From positions 124,001 to 188,000 of the forward strand of contig NZ_BHZC01000001.1 in NCBI RefSeq assembly GCF_003865135.1: a stretch of 64,000 bases of DNA, in the 5' to 3' direction. Origin of the DNA: Streptomyces chrestomyceticus JCM 4735 (GTDB lineage Bacteria > Actinomycetota > Actinomycetes > Streptomycetales > Streptomycetaceae). Each line of letters begins with the position of its first letter. Position 1 is the first letter of the stretch. Of the stretch, positions 17,976-27,312 are shown piece after piece. Below the pieces are notes generated by a model. The model worked only from the letters and a program-made list of their open reading frames with translations. It was not told where the DNA came from and did no database searches. Position numbers and translations under genes: made by a program.

Positions 17976-19376
17976 ATGAACATGCACAAGTCCCTGCTCA
18001 CGGCCCTGCTCGTCCCGCTCGGTGCCACCCTGGCCGTCGCCCCGGCCGCCTCCGCCGCCCCGGCCGCCGCATCGGTCTCCGCCGATGCCGCCGCGCCCGC
18101 TGGCCCGGAGGAGGCCGCGGCCGCCACGTTCCGCTCTCCCGAGGCGGCACTGGACCGGGTGGCCCACCCGCTGCGCACCACCGAGCCCCGCGGCGGCCTG
18201 GCCGACCTCCGCCCGTTCGGCCGGATGGTCGGCGACGCCCGGGTGGTGGGCCTGGGCGAGGCCACCCACAGCTCGCACGAGTTCTTCACCGTCAAGCACC
18301 GGGTTCTGCGGTATCTGGTCGAGGAGAAGGGCTTTCGGGCCTTCGCCCTCGAAGCCCCGTGGAGCACCGGACTGCGGTTCGACGCCTACCTCCTGCGCGG
18401 AGAGGGCGACTTGAAGCAGATCATGGACGAGGAGTTCCGGGGCGACTACCGGTGGTGGAACAACTCCGAGTACCGCGATCTGCTCCAGTGGATACGCGCG
18501 TACAACGTCAAGCACCCGAAGGACCCGGTCCGCTTCGTCGGCGACGACGGCGGGTTCGCCGGTGCCGCGCTGTACGACAAGGTGAGCGCCTACGCGGCCG
18601 CGGCCCGCCCCGAACTCGCCCCGGAGCTCACCGAGCTGTACCGGGGCCTGCGGCTCGCCACCGACGCCGAGACGTACGTCAGCGACTACCTGGCGAAGCC
18701 GTTGGCCGAACGCAAGAAGCTCGCCGAGCGGACGGGCCGGGCGGTGGACCTGCTCAAGCAGCGACCCGGCACGGGCGCCGACGCCGACGCGCACGCCTGG
18801 GCCCTCCAGCACGCCACCGCGATCCACCAGATGACCACGCTGTACGCCTTCGACTGGGACGACCCGAAGGACATCAGCGACGCCATGCTCCACCGCGACC
18901 GGATCATGGCGGAGAACATCGCCTGGTGGCAGCAGCGGACCGGCGACAAGATCCTGCTCTCCGCCCACAACAGCCACCTCGCCCTCAAGACGTACGTCCC
19001 CGGCCACTACCCGAAGGTCCAGGGCGGCTTCCTCCGCGAGCGGTTGGGCGTCGGCTACCTCAGTGTCGGCCTCACCTTCGACCGGGGTTCGTTCAACGCC
19101 TCCGGCCAGGACGGCGGCGCCCGCCGCTTCACCGTCGGCCCGGCCGCGCCCGGCACCGCCGAGCACACCCTCGACCGGGTACGGCACCGCGACTACGTGC
19201 TGGACCTGCGCAACGCCCCGGCGGCGGCCCGCGCCTGGCTCGCCGCGCCGCACACCGTCAAAAACATCGGCGCCACCTACCCCGGGATCGCGGACGCCCC
19301 CCAGATCCGACTCGCGGACTCGCACGACGTCCTGATCCACCTCCACCGGGTGGAGGCGGCCCGCATGCTCAAGTAG
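17976..19376 (+). CDS. Secreted erythromycin-esterase-family protein
   Basis: 466 residues. A signal peptide (KSLLTALLVPLGATLAVAP…ASA) is followed by an erythromycin esterase/EreA-like domain: VVGLGEATHSSHEFFTVKHRVLRYLVEEKG with the conserved Glu and His residues, FALEAPWSTGLRFDAYL, VRFVGDDGG, and HNSHLALKTYVPGHYPKVQGGFLRERLG. Known members hydrolyse macrolide lactones, but many secreted Streptomyces homologues have no shown activity. The N-terminal signal argues for an extracytoplasmic role. ATG 17976 is used; ATG 17982 is also possible. No operon. Confidence 0.88.
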   Translation: MNMHKSLLTALLVPLGATLAVAPAASAAPAAASVSADAAAPAGPEEAAAATFRSPEAALDRVAHPLRTTEPRGGLADLRPFGRMVGDARVVGLGEATHSSHEFFTVKHRVLRYLVEEKGFRAFALEAPWSTGLRFDAYLLRGEGDLKQIMDEEFRGDYRWWNNSEYRDLLQWIRAYNVKHPKDPVRFVGDDGGFAGAALYDKVSAYAAAARPELAPELTELYRGLRLATDAETYVSDYLAKPLAERKKLAERTGRAVDLLKQRPGTGADADAHAWALQHATAIHQMTTLYAFDWDDPKDISDAMLHRDRIMAENIAWWQQRTGDKILLSAHNSHLALKTYVPGHYPKVQGGFLRERLGVGYLSVGLTFDRGSFNASGQDGGARRFTVGPAAPGTAEHTLDRVRHRDYVLDLRNAPAAARAWLAAPHTVKNIGATYPGIADAPQIRLADSHDVLIHLHRVEAARMLK

Positions 19377-19870
19377 TGCCGGACCCGCGCGGCGCGGCGG
19401 CGGCGCGGTAGGTCAGCCGGTACAACGTCCTGCTCCCCCACCCGCGGCTTCCCTGCCCTCCCCGCGAAGGTACGGGAATCGATACGGCCCACGAGGCAGG
19501 CCGTAGGGGCTGCGGCCACGGGACCCGACGGACGGCAGGCCCGGACACCTCGGCTCCGGCAGCAGCGCGGCCATGCAGCGGCGGCGCGGTCCGGTCCAGG
19601 ACTGGGAAGGGCACGGGCGCTGCCAGCCCGCGCGTCCGCCCGGCCGGACGCGAGCGGCTCGCGGGCTTGGGATCTCGGGCGTACGGTGGCCGCACACAGG
19701 CCTCAGCCCTGCCCGCCGCCTCCGTGAGACGTACGTACCGGTATGACCATGCGACACCACCGGCCCTCCGGTCGCGCCCGCACCACCCATCACCCCCGCG
19801 CGTACGCTCGCGGCCGCGCGGCGGATCAGGACGGCCCGGCGGAACGGCGCGGCCCGAGGAAAAGCGGGCC
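19377..19870. other. Intergenic stretch, no convincing gene
   Basis: Nearly 500 bp of GC-rich sequence with overlapping frames that show no family or start. The GAGGAAAAG at 19855-19864 is the ribosome site of the response-regulator remnant that follows. Confidence 0.4.
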
Positions 19871-20040
19871 GTGAGCGGGCTGCTGGTGGTTGAGGAAGAC
19901 GACGCCCTCGCGGCGGCGCTGCGCACGCTGCTCGCACAAGACGGCCACGACGTCGTACGGGCCCCAACGGACGCGAAGGCCTGCGCCTGCTGTTCGCCCG
20001 GCGGCCCGTCCTGCTGCTGCGGCCCGTCCGGATTCGGCAA
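19871..20040 (+). pseudogene. Response regulator receiver N-terminal fragment
   Basis: GTG 19871, preceded by GAGGAAAAG, begins SGLLVVEEDDALAAALRTLLAQDGHDVVRA, the first beta-alpha-beta of a CheY-like receiver with the acidic pair (EEDD). The frame then shifts near 19965; the continuing receiver sequence (…REGLRLLFARRP) reads in another frame and stops before the phospho-acceptor Asp. The rest of the gene is deleted and joined to a glycosyltransferase remnant. Confidence 0.6.
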
Positions 20041-20049
20041 CCCGCACAC

Positions 20050-20870
20050 CGGTGGCGTGCAGGTGACCGTGCGCATGCGCAACGCCGACGACCGGACCCC
20101 GCTGCCCGGCCACGGCCGGCTGCGCAACGCCCTCGCGCGGCTGCTCGTACGGGTGCAGGACATGGAGTTCACCGTGTCCAACACCCGGGCCCAACCGCAC
20201 CGGCTCGGCGGGGCTGGGCGGCAACGGCCAGTTCATCCGTCTGCCGCCCTGGACCGCATCGCCGCCGCCGAACGCCACCCCTGGCAGCGCGGCGCCCTCC
20301 TGGAGGAATACGAACTGGGCCTCCACATGATCCTCAGCGATTACCAGGTGCGCCACATCGCCGACACCTGGGTCTCCCAGGAGGGCCTGCCGCGCCTTCG
20401 CCGCCTGCTGAGCCAGCGCACCCGGTGGGCGCAGGGCAACCTCCAGTGCGTGCGCTACGCCCCCCGCGTCATCGCCCCCGCCACTACCGGGGGCGCGGCG
20501 TCCTGGAGACCCTCTACACGTTCCTCCAGTCGGTCGCGCACCTGGTGTCACTGGTCGTCACAGGTGTTCTGCTCGGTCTGCTCCTGGCGGACGAGGACCG
20601 CGGCGCGGTGCTGGAACAGACAGCCGTCATATCTCTGCCGGCGGGGCTCGCCATCCTGTCGATCGGCCCATTCGTCCTCTGGGGGCCGGTCTACCGGCGT
20701 ATGCGTGCCGCCGGCTGGTCCCGGCTGACCGGCCTGCTGTAGGGGCTGGCGCTGTGGCTGTACGCGTACCGCCTCTTCCCGGTCTCCGCCCGCGCCTTCG
20801 TACGGCTCCTGTGGGGCCGCACCGGCTGGGCCAGGACCCACCGCAACGCCGAACCGGTCACGGCCGGTAC
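20050..20870 (+). pseudogene. GT2 glycosyltransferase (membrane, cellulose-synthase-like) remnant
   Basis: Frame 2 carries QDMEFTVSNTRAQ, then ALLEEYELGLHMILSDYQVRH and the signature LSQRTRWAQGNLQC (QxxRW of processive GT2 enzymes). The frame shifts near 20480; the next frame gives C-terminal membrane helices (SVAHLVSLVVTGVLLGLLLA, AILSIGPFVLWGPVYRR) and then an in-frame TAG at 20740-20742, after which the sequence continues as GLALWLYAYRLFPVSARAF. The N-terminal nucleotide-sugar domain is missing. Non-functional. Confidence 0.75.
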
Positions 20871-21138
20871 GGCCATGACCATCGAGCACTGCCCCCGACG
20901 AGCACCGGCACCCGCCCCGCGCAGCCACGGCCGGCCCCGGCGCCAGGGGCAGCCACGGCCGATACGGAGGAGCGACCGCATCCGGGGCCGACCCGATGGC
21001 CCGGACGATCCACATCCCGGTCACTGCCCCGCCCGTCGCTGTTCATCCCCGACCGCACAACGCACTCCCCGGCGCCCCGGTCTACCCAGGTGACCACGAG
21101 CATCACGGCACACCGACGTCCCGAAGGGTCACTTCCGT

Positions 21139-21962
21139 ATGCGTACCAGCCGTCCCGCCGCCGCTGCTGCCACCTCTTTCGCGCTCGTTCTCAGCGCCGC
21201 CGCCCTCGCCACGTCGGCGCCGGCCGCCCGGGCAGCGTCCACCGCCACCGCTGTCGTCGTCCATGAGAACGCCAAAAAACTGCTGTACCGGGCTGCCCCC
21301 GGCCAGCACAACAAACTGTCCGTGGACGAAAAGATCGAGGCTTCCACGACCGCTACGAGATCGCCATCGACCCGAACGCGGCCGACGCGGACGAGTGCGC
21401 CTACCCCACGCCCGGGAATCACACCGCCGTACGCTGTGCCGTCAAGATCCCGGAGAACTCCGACGACTCCGACACCTACGCCATCGACCTCGGCGACCAG
21501 GACGACACCGCCACCCTCGGACCCGACAGCCAGGCCTGGGCCCGGGTCCACGGCGGCAAGGGCAACGACGTGCTCACCGCCTCCGCGGGCGCCATGCTCC
21601 ACGGCGACGACGGCGACGACCACCTCGACGGCGGCGGCGGACCGTTCGGCTTCGGCTCCTACGGCGGCCCGGGCAACGACACCCTCACCAACTGCGGGCA
21701 GGACTGCTACGGCGAAGCGGGCAACGACACCCTGACCGGCACCGACGAGGACAACACCCTGCACGGTGACGACGGCGACGACATCCTGCACGGCAAGGGC
21801 AGCGCTGATGTCCTCTACGGCGGCAAGGGCAACGACAAGCTCTACGGCGAGGCGGGCAACGACACCCTGTGGGGCAACAGCGGCGACGACGTCCTGTGGG
21901 GCGGCCCGGGCACAGACAAGCTCTCCGGCGGGCCCGGCCGTAACGAAGTGCACCAGAACTGA
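21139..21962 (+). pseudogene. Secreted RTX/hemolysin-type calcium-binding repeat protein, one-base frameshift
   Basis: ATG 21139 starts a signal peptide (TSRPAAAAATSFALVLSAAA). After KLSVDEKIE the frame breaks at about 21338; one missing base restores FHDRYEIAIDPNAADADECAYPTPGN and a C-terminal run of RTX-type nonapeptides (GGKGNDVL, GDDGDD, GEAGNDTL, GKGSADVLYGG, GNSGDDVLWGG) ending at 21962. The intact protein would be about 275 residues, exported and calcium-binding. It is either a recent pseudogene or a sequencing error; the rest of the gene is clean. Confidence 0.7.
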
Positions 21963-22229
21963 GGTTGCGGGGGTAGCAGGACTGAGGGCAACGGGACTGG
22001 TGCACCAGGACCGAATTGAGACGCGTCGGGGGCGGAGGCATCAGGAGTGAGGGGCGGGTGCCCCGCGAAGCCCGGTACAGCCGGGAGCCCCGTACGGCGG
22101 GATCGGCCCGGCCAGGCCGGAACCGCGACTGCCCGGACAGCCCGTACAGGCCCTCGGCCCAACCAGGCGGCGCGGAACCAGGCCGGGCGCATACCCCGCA
22201 TCGTTCCCGGCAACGCCGCAGACGCGGTG

Positions 22230-22634
22230 TCAGACGGCTCCGAGCGCGGTCATCATGCCGAGGCCGTCCGAGACAACCCAGTACTCCGTGAAACGGCCGT
22301 CCGCGACGCGGAAGATGTCCTGTCCGGCGAAGGAGACCCGGGTGCCGGCCGGGGCAGTGGCACCGGGAATCCCACCGCGGTACGTGCCATGGAAGGTCCA
22401 GTGCGCCGCCACCAGCGCATCGCCGACGACCGGACCGACGTCCAGGGTGACCTTGATGTCCTCGAAGTAGTCGTACGACTGGCGGACCTGGCCGACCATC
22501 CCCTGCGGACCGTGCACGTCGAAGGCGGGCCAGTGGCCGACGATGCCGGGAGCAAAGATCTCCTCGGCGGCGGAGAAATCTCCGTGCCACAGATCGCAGA
22601 GCCAACGGCGGTAGAGCGCAGCGACGGTATCCAT
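22230..22634 (-). CDS. Ester cyclase / SnoaL-like NTF2-fold protein
   Basis: 134 residues from ATG 22634 (GGGGG upstream). The sequence LYRRWLCDLWHGDFSAAEEIFAPGIVGHWPAFDVHGPQG… AHWTFHGTYRGGIPG…GQDIFRVADGRFTEYWVVSDGLGMM is typical of SnoaL-like ester cyclases, which close aldol rings or hydrolyse small substrates. It follows a TetR gene on the same strand by 35 bp and is directly preceded by a palindrome at 22644-22661, so the TetR protein probably controls it. The actual substrate is unknown. Confidence 0.8.
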   Translation of the reverse strand: MDTVAALYRRWLCDLWHGDFSAAEEIFAPGIVGHWPAFDVHGPQGMVGQVRQSYDYFEDIKVTLDVGPVVGDALVAAHWTFHGTYRGGIPGATAPAGTRVSFAGQDIFRVADGRFTEYWVVSDGLGMMTALGAV

Positions 22635-22643
22635 GCCCCCATT

Positions 22644-22661
22644 TTGCGTACGTGTACGCAA
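22644..22661. promoter_or_regulatory. 18-bp palindrome, likely TetR operator
   Basis: TTGCGTAC-GT-GTACGCAA has perfect 8-bp arms. It lies in the 35-bp gap between the TetR stop (22670) and the ester cyclase start (22634). The size and symmetry fit a TetR-dimer site. Confidence 0.6.
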
Positions 22662-22669
22662 CGGGTCAA

Positions 22670-23356
22670 TCACCCACCTCGGCCCGCGGTCGTCGTCAGG
22701 ACGCCCACCAGCACGGCGAGGTCGTCGCCGAAGCGGTCCCGGCGGCCCGCGGACTGCCAGTACGGGCGCAGCGCGGCCACCGTGGGGTACTGGGCGGGGT
22801 CCGCCCCGGCAGGCACACTCACCTGGTACGGAGCGCGGTCCGCGGGGCCCTCGACGTGCTGGGTCAGGTCGCCCAGCAGGAAGTTCCAGACGATCCGGTT
22901 GGCGGTGGCCGCCTCCTGCAGCGACAGGCCGCAGGCCTGCCAGGCGGTGTAGAGCTCCTCCAGGAGCCACAGCACCGAGGGAGCCATCACATCGCCGCGT
23001 CTGAGCACGTCCACGATCCAGGGCCGGGCCGCCAGTTCGCCGTGCTGCCAGGTCAGCAGGGCCATAAGACGGGCGCGGGGCTCCTCGGGCAGCTCAGGCC
23101 GGGGCAGGTCGGCCACGATACGGTCCAGAAGCAGTACCAGGAGTTCATCCTTGTCCCGCACATGCCGGTAGATGCTCATAGGGGCGCTGCCCAGCGCCTC
23201 GGCGACCCGGCGCATCGTCAACGCCTGGCTGCCCTGCCTGGTGACGATGTCCAAGGCCGCCTCGATGACACGCTCCCGGGACAGCCGGGCCGGCCGCCCA
23301 CGGCGCACCGCTCCCCCACCCGACCCCGTACCTGCTGCGCTGTGCTCCTCACTCAC
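22670..23356 (-). CDS. TetR-family regulator (TetR_C type)
   Basis: 228 residues. The N-terminal HTH (SRERVIEAALDIVTRQGSQALTMRRVAEALGSAPMSIYRHVRDKDELL) is followed by a long all-helical ligand domain (LLDRIVADLPRPELPEEPRARLMALL… LLGDLTQHVEG) like the tetracycline-repressor subfamily. An N-terminal basic Gly/Arg tail precedes the HTH. It heads a two-gene minus-strand unit with the ester cyclase at 22230-22634 and probably recognises the palindrome at 22644-22661. Confidence 0.88.
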   Translation of the reverse strand: MSEEHSAAGTGSGGGAVRRGRPARLSRERVIEAALDIVTRQGSQALTMRRVAEALGSAPMSIYRHVRDKDELLVLLLDRIVADLPRPELPEEPRARLMALLTWQHGELAARPWIVDVLRRGDVMAPSVLWLLEELYTAWQACGLSLQEAATANRIVWNFLLGDLTQHVEGPADRAPYQVSVPAGADPAQYPTVAALRPYWQSAGRRDRFGDDLAVLVGVLTTTAGRGG

Positions 23357-23600
23357 GGCACGCAGTCTGGCACCACCGGGACACCGGCCCGCAGGCCGGA
23401 CGACGGCCGCACCACACGCTCCAACGATCGCGGCGCCCGCACCAGGCCCTGGAGGCGACCCCGCCCACCGAAAAGCCCTCCGAACCCGCAGCCGACACCA
23501 CTACCCACAACCAGCACCGTGCGGCAACGTGACATCGCCAGTCCACGCCCGTCAGATCTACGGGAACGTGCCCACAGTTCATCCCCGCCCCTCGGCCACC

Positions 23601-24197
23601 TCAAACACGCCTGGTTGCGCGCAACGCTTGCGAGAGCGCGTCAACAGTCACGCTCACTACGGCCAGGAGCTGCGCCGGGCTCGCCCCGGCTCTGCTCATG
23701 ACGGCGAGAGACTGGTTCACGGCCGCCGCGTGTTCAGCGAAGGCATCGGCGTCCCGGTCGGTCAATCGCCCGGCCTTCAGCGCGGCGCGCAGGCGCGAAC
23801 GCTGGCAGCCGAGTGCCTTCTTGGCGTGCGCCGCGACGGCCGGGCTCAGCACCGGAATCGCCATGGCGGACTGGGCAATCAGGCATCCATCGGGCAGTTC
23901 AGGGTCGGCGATGCGCTTAAGGGTCACGTCGAAGAACGCACGAACAGCCGCCAGGGGTTCCGATGCTGCACACGACAGGGCGGCGTCGTACTTGTCGCCG
24001 TAGCGCGCGGCGTAGCGATCCAGGCAGCGCAGGAAGAGCGTGTCCTTGGCGCCGAGCGAGGAGTAGATGGAGCTGCGGTTCAGGCCGGTCGCCCGTGACA
24101 GGTCGTCCACTGAAGTGTCGGCGTAGCCGGCGCGCCAGAACTGAATCATCGCGGCGTCCAGTGCCGCGTCCATGTCGAACTGCTTCTTGCCTGCCAC
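23601..24197 (-). CDS. TetR/AcrR-family regulator
   Basis: 198 residues if GTG 24197 is used, which has AAGGAAG six bases upstream; an ATG at 24230 in the same frame is the alternative. The HTH is clear (AALDAAMIQFWRAGYADTSVDDLSRATGLNRSSIYSSLGAKDTLFLRCL), followed by an AcrR-like helical domain (PDGCLIAQSAMAIPVLSPAVAAHAKKALGCQRSRLRAAL). It diverges from the MFS remnant and alpha/beta hydrolase cluster, with a long palindrome at 24252-24275 in between, so it most likely represses that side and itself. Confidence 0.88.
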   Translation of the reverse strand: MAGKKQFDMDAALDAAMIQFWRAGYADTSVDDLSRATGLNRSSIYSSLGAKDTLFLRCLDRYAARYGDKYDAALSCAASEPLAAVRAFFDVTLKRIADPELPDGCLIAQSAMAIPVLSPAVAAHAKKALGCQRSRLRAALKAGRLTDRDADAFAEHAAAVNQSLAVMSRAGASPAQLLAVVSVTVDALSQALRATRRV

Positions 24198-24251
24198 GTG
24201 GCACTTCCTTGCCGGTGTGTCGATGTCCATGGGCCGTGCTCACGCCATTCT

Positions 24252-24275
24252 ATCTTGAACTGAATAGTTCAAGAT
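24252..24275. promoter_or_regulatory. 24-bp palindrome, likely TetR operator
   Basis: ATCTTGAACT (24252-24261) and AGTTCAAGAT (24266-24275) are perfect 10-bp arms around GAAT, in the divergent region between the TetR gene and the MFS remnant. This is a typical TetR autoregulatory site; the TTGAAC and AGTTC half-sites are AT-rich within a GC-rich genome. Confidence 0.7.
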
Positions 24276-24291
24276 CTGCTATGTTGCAGAC

Positions 24292-25070
24292 ATGATCACG
24301 ACCGCGGACCCCGCCTCAATCCGGGGAAGTGCCACACGCACGCCGCCTGATCCCTGCCGCCACCGCCGATGTCCTCACCTACGCCATCGTCATGACTGGC
24401 GGGATTCCGACCCTTCCACTCTGCGACCTGGGGGCTTGGCATGCTCGTGGCTGGTTCACTGTCCGACGCGATCGGACGCCACCCCGTCCTGGCGCGTACC
24501 GCGGGACCTCAGCGGCACGGCAAACGGTCTCATCACCGCGCCGACGACGTCGTCGATCATGGAGTTCGTGGCCGGCCGCAAGTCCGCAGCGGCAGCGGGC
24601 TTTGCCTGGCTGGCCGACTCGCCGAGACCGCAGGGCCGAGGCCGCATTGGCGACCCCCGTCCGCCGCCAGGCACGCTCCCGCGGCCCGGGCCAGCCCCAC
24701 TTGTTCGCCGCCAGCGGCATGCTTGTGGCCCGACCCTTGAGCGTGGACAGATGCTCCCCGTCGCTGTCGCTGCCCTCGACGTTTCTCCGGGTGCGACCTG
24801 TGTTGTACCCAACCTGGCCGTCATCGGCGCGGGCATCGGCACCGTCTTCGCCGGGCCAGTTGTCGGAATCGTCACGGGCCACGGCCTTGGCGTCACGAAC
24901 ACACTGAGCGAATGCTGAGCGAATCCGGCAACCGCGCCGAGCTCAGCGCGACGTACTTCCTGTTCGCCTAATCCGGCCTCGTCGGCCCCCTCCCCCTGCT
25001 GAGCGTCCTCGACCAGACAACCGGTACCCGGATCACCGCACTCGCGGGCCTGCCCGGCCCGGAGACGTAG
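24292..25070 (+). pseudogene. MFS transporter remnant
   Basis: Several frames give major-facilitator pieces: LVAGSLSDAIGRHPVL (motif-A-like) near 24440-24490, a hydrophobic NLAVIGAGIGTVFAGPVVGIVTG near 24810-24890, and RAELSATYFLFA from about 24935. That frame has an in-frame TAA at 24969 where the family normally has Tyr, then continues SGLVGPLPLLSVLDQTTGTRITALAG. It was probably the drug/solute exporter once controlled by the divergent TetR. Dead by frameshifts and one nonsense codon. Confidence 0.6.
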
Positions 25071-25110
25071 CACTGAACCAGCAAACCCCGCACCAAAATG
25101 GAGAATCCCC

Positions 25111-26049
25111 GTGACTGACCCTGCAACCACTACTCAGCATGTCTCCGAAGCCAACCCTGCCCGCGACCTGCCCCTGCACGACCTGGACGGGTTCACCCAC
25201 CGCTGGGTCGACGCAGACGGAATCCGCCTTCACGCCGTTGAAGGCGGCCAACCGGCAGGCCCGACTGTTGTCCTGCTCGCCGGGTTCCCGCAGACCTGGC
25301 AGGCCTGGCGAAAGGTCATGCCTCGTCTCGCTGACCAGTTCCGCGTCATCGCGATCGACCTGCCCGGCCAAGGCCACTCCGAGCGCCCGGAGCGCAGCTA
25401 CGACACCCACACGGTCGCCGCCCACGTCCACGCCGCCGTGCAAGCACTCGGAGTGTCGGCATACTGGCTGGCCGCCCACGACATCGGTGCCTGGGTCGCC
25501 TTCTCCCTCGCCCTCAACTACGAGAACCAACTGCACGGGGTCGCCCTGCTCGACGCTGGAATCCCCGGCATCACCCTTCCGGAAACGATTCCCACCGACC
25601 CGGCCCGGGCGTGGAAGACCTGGCATTTCGCGTTCCACCTCGTGCCCGACCTGCCTGAGACCCTCCTCGCCGACCGCGAACGGGACTACGTCGGCTGGTT
25701 CCTGAAAACGAAGGCCCTCTCTCCCGACGCGTTCGACGACACCGACCTCGACCACTACGCAGCGGCCCTCGCCGCCGACGGCGGCCTCCAAGCCTCCCTC
25801 GCCTACTACCGAGACGCCGCCGAGTCGGCACGCAAGAACCACCAGGCGCTCAACCGGCACCGCCTGGCCGTGCCCATCCTCGGATTCTCCAGCAGCCACG
25901 GCTCCATCCCGGACATGGCTGCCTCCATCAGCCCATGGGCCGACAACACCACCGGAGCCGTCGTGCCTGACGCCGGACACTTCATCCCCGATGAGCAGCC
26001 CGAAGCCGTCGCTGCCGCTCTAGCCGGCTTCATCACCGGCCGCGACTGA
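25111..26049 (+). CDS. Alpha/beta hydrolase (epoxide hydrolase/dehalogenase-like)
   Basis: 312 residues from GTG 25111 with TGGAGA upstream. The core order is complete: LLAGFPQTWQAWRKVMPRL (oxyanion region), AIDLPGQGHSERP, the nucleophile elbow AAHDIGAWVAFSLA with Asp as nucleophile, and PDAGHFIPDEQPEAV with the catalytic His. Asp at the elbow points to epoxide hydrolase or haloalkane dehalogenase chemistry rather than esterase. It follows a dead MFS exporter under a TetR operator, so the intact function of the cluster is now this hydrolase alone. Confidence 0.85.
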   Translation: MTDPATTTQHVSEANPARDLPLHDLDGFTHRWVDADGIRLHAVEGGQPAGPTVVLLAGFPQTWQAWRKVMPRLADQFRVIAIDLPGQGHSERPERSYDTHTVAAHVHAAVQALGVSAYWLAAHDIGAWVAFSLALNYENQLHGVALLDAGIPGITLPETIPTDPARAWKTWHFAFHLVPDLPETLLADRERDYVGWFLKTKALSPDAFDDTDLDHYAAALAADGGLQASLAYYRDAAESARKNHQALNRHRLAVPILGFSSSHGSIPDMAASISPWADNTTGAVVPDAGHFIPDEQPEAVAAALAGFITGRD

Positions 26050-27312
26050 CGCCACTCAGACCTGCCCAGCACGCACCCACCCAGGCGCACGGCCGCCAGG
26101 ACGCCCTCGTCCTGGCGGCCCTCCGGGCAGTAACAGCCGTCCTGACGCTGACGGGACGCCGACCGCCCGTCCTGAACTGCCCGGCCCATGGCAATGCCTG
26201 TCCCGGATGCGCCTGCCGCTACGGCGAGCCCATAGCCACTGGCCCTTCAGCAGCCCCAGCCCTGCTCCGGTTGGCGCGAATCTGCGCCCTTCGCGCAGGC
26301 CCGGTTCCGGCATGACGGGTAGTCAGCCTACGATGTGATTCTGCGGTTCCAGGAAGGTCTGGCCTGGCTGACACCAGGGCTGATTCGGCCGTGGGGAGAA
26401 GTGTGGCCGCGTTGGCTGCCGTACGTCCATAGACGTCCGGTTCCGGTGCGCGCTGCGGTGATCCCGGCAGCATTCGGCACGCAGCCATTCGGCGTCCCAA
26501 GACGCAACGCCGGTCATGCCTTCTGGCGGTGGAACGCACAGCGGAACCCGGCCCTCGCTGCCGTCTTCGCGCTCACTGGCGTACGGCTGAAGGTCGCGCG
26601 CTTGCTTCCTGGCAGCAGGCAGCCGCTGCTCGTCCGTCTCCCGGCGGTTCAAGTCAACGGTGCTCCGGGCAGCGATGCCAGCCTGCTCAGCATTCCGTCA
26701 ACGCGGACCGTACCAGCCAGGTACCGAACAGGCACAGGTCACGTACGTGACCCCACTGCCGTTCGCAGGTTCTTGGCACAGCAGGTTCTCGGCACAACGG
26801 ATGGCTCGTCCGGCCTGTGGCGAGAGGCCCGTGCCCTCATCCACCCGCCGCCTGGTGGAGCGCCAGCCCTCACTCGCCGATACGCCCCGGCCCGAGTGAC
26901 GCAGTGACAAGGGGCCGGTACGACACTTGAGAGCGTCACCACGATCAGGCAGGCAAGCGCGACCAGGCCCGTCTCCGTCCACAGCGCTGCCGGGAACATG
27001 CACAACCCCATGCTTTTCAGCACCTGCCACAGACGCCGTCGTTGTCACCGTACGACCAGGAACTGCCGCCCGACGCGGCAAATGGCGGGCCCGCCCTCCT
27101 ACCTCTCCTGCCTCCAGCAGAAGCTGCGGCCCGTGCAGAAGAACGTCGCACCGGAACAGCGGGTGCCGTCCAACCCCCGGCCAGCGAGTAACCGGCCGAT
27201 GCTGAACGCCACCATTCACACTCTCCTTCACCTGCTTGTCGAGCTCGGAGAAAGAGGTGCAGATACGTGATGCCTTCCGGCCGGGCCTGCCGGACGCCTT
27301 CCGCCACACGCA
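26050..27312. other. Long stretch without a convincing gene
   Basis: Several frames are open on both strands but none shows a start with RBS, a family match or clean codon bias. A minus-strand frame 26739-27023 begins with one hydrophobic segment (LVALACLIVVTLSSVV) and then turns to junk, perhaps a membrane-protein remnant. Otherwise nothing is seen. Confidence 0.4.

Noticed and set aside
17907..19346. A 479-residue minus-strand frame over the erythromycin-esterase gene
   Set aside because: The plus-strand protein has signal peptide and family motifs; the minus frame is Val/Gly-rich shadow sequence.
26630..26670. tRNA-like GGTTCAAGTC
   Set aside because: The T-loop-like string is not followed by a matching acceptor stem and no anticodon arm is present.
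26335..26907. A 190-residue plus-strand open frame
   Set aside because: No RBS, no recognisable fold and codon use like non-coding GC-rich sequence; overlapping frames on the other strand are equally open.
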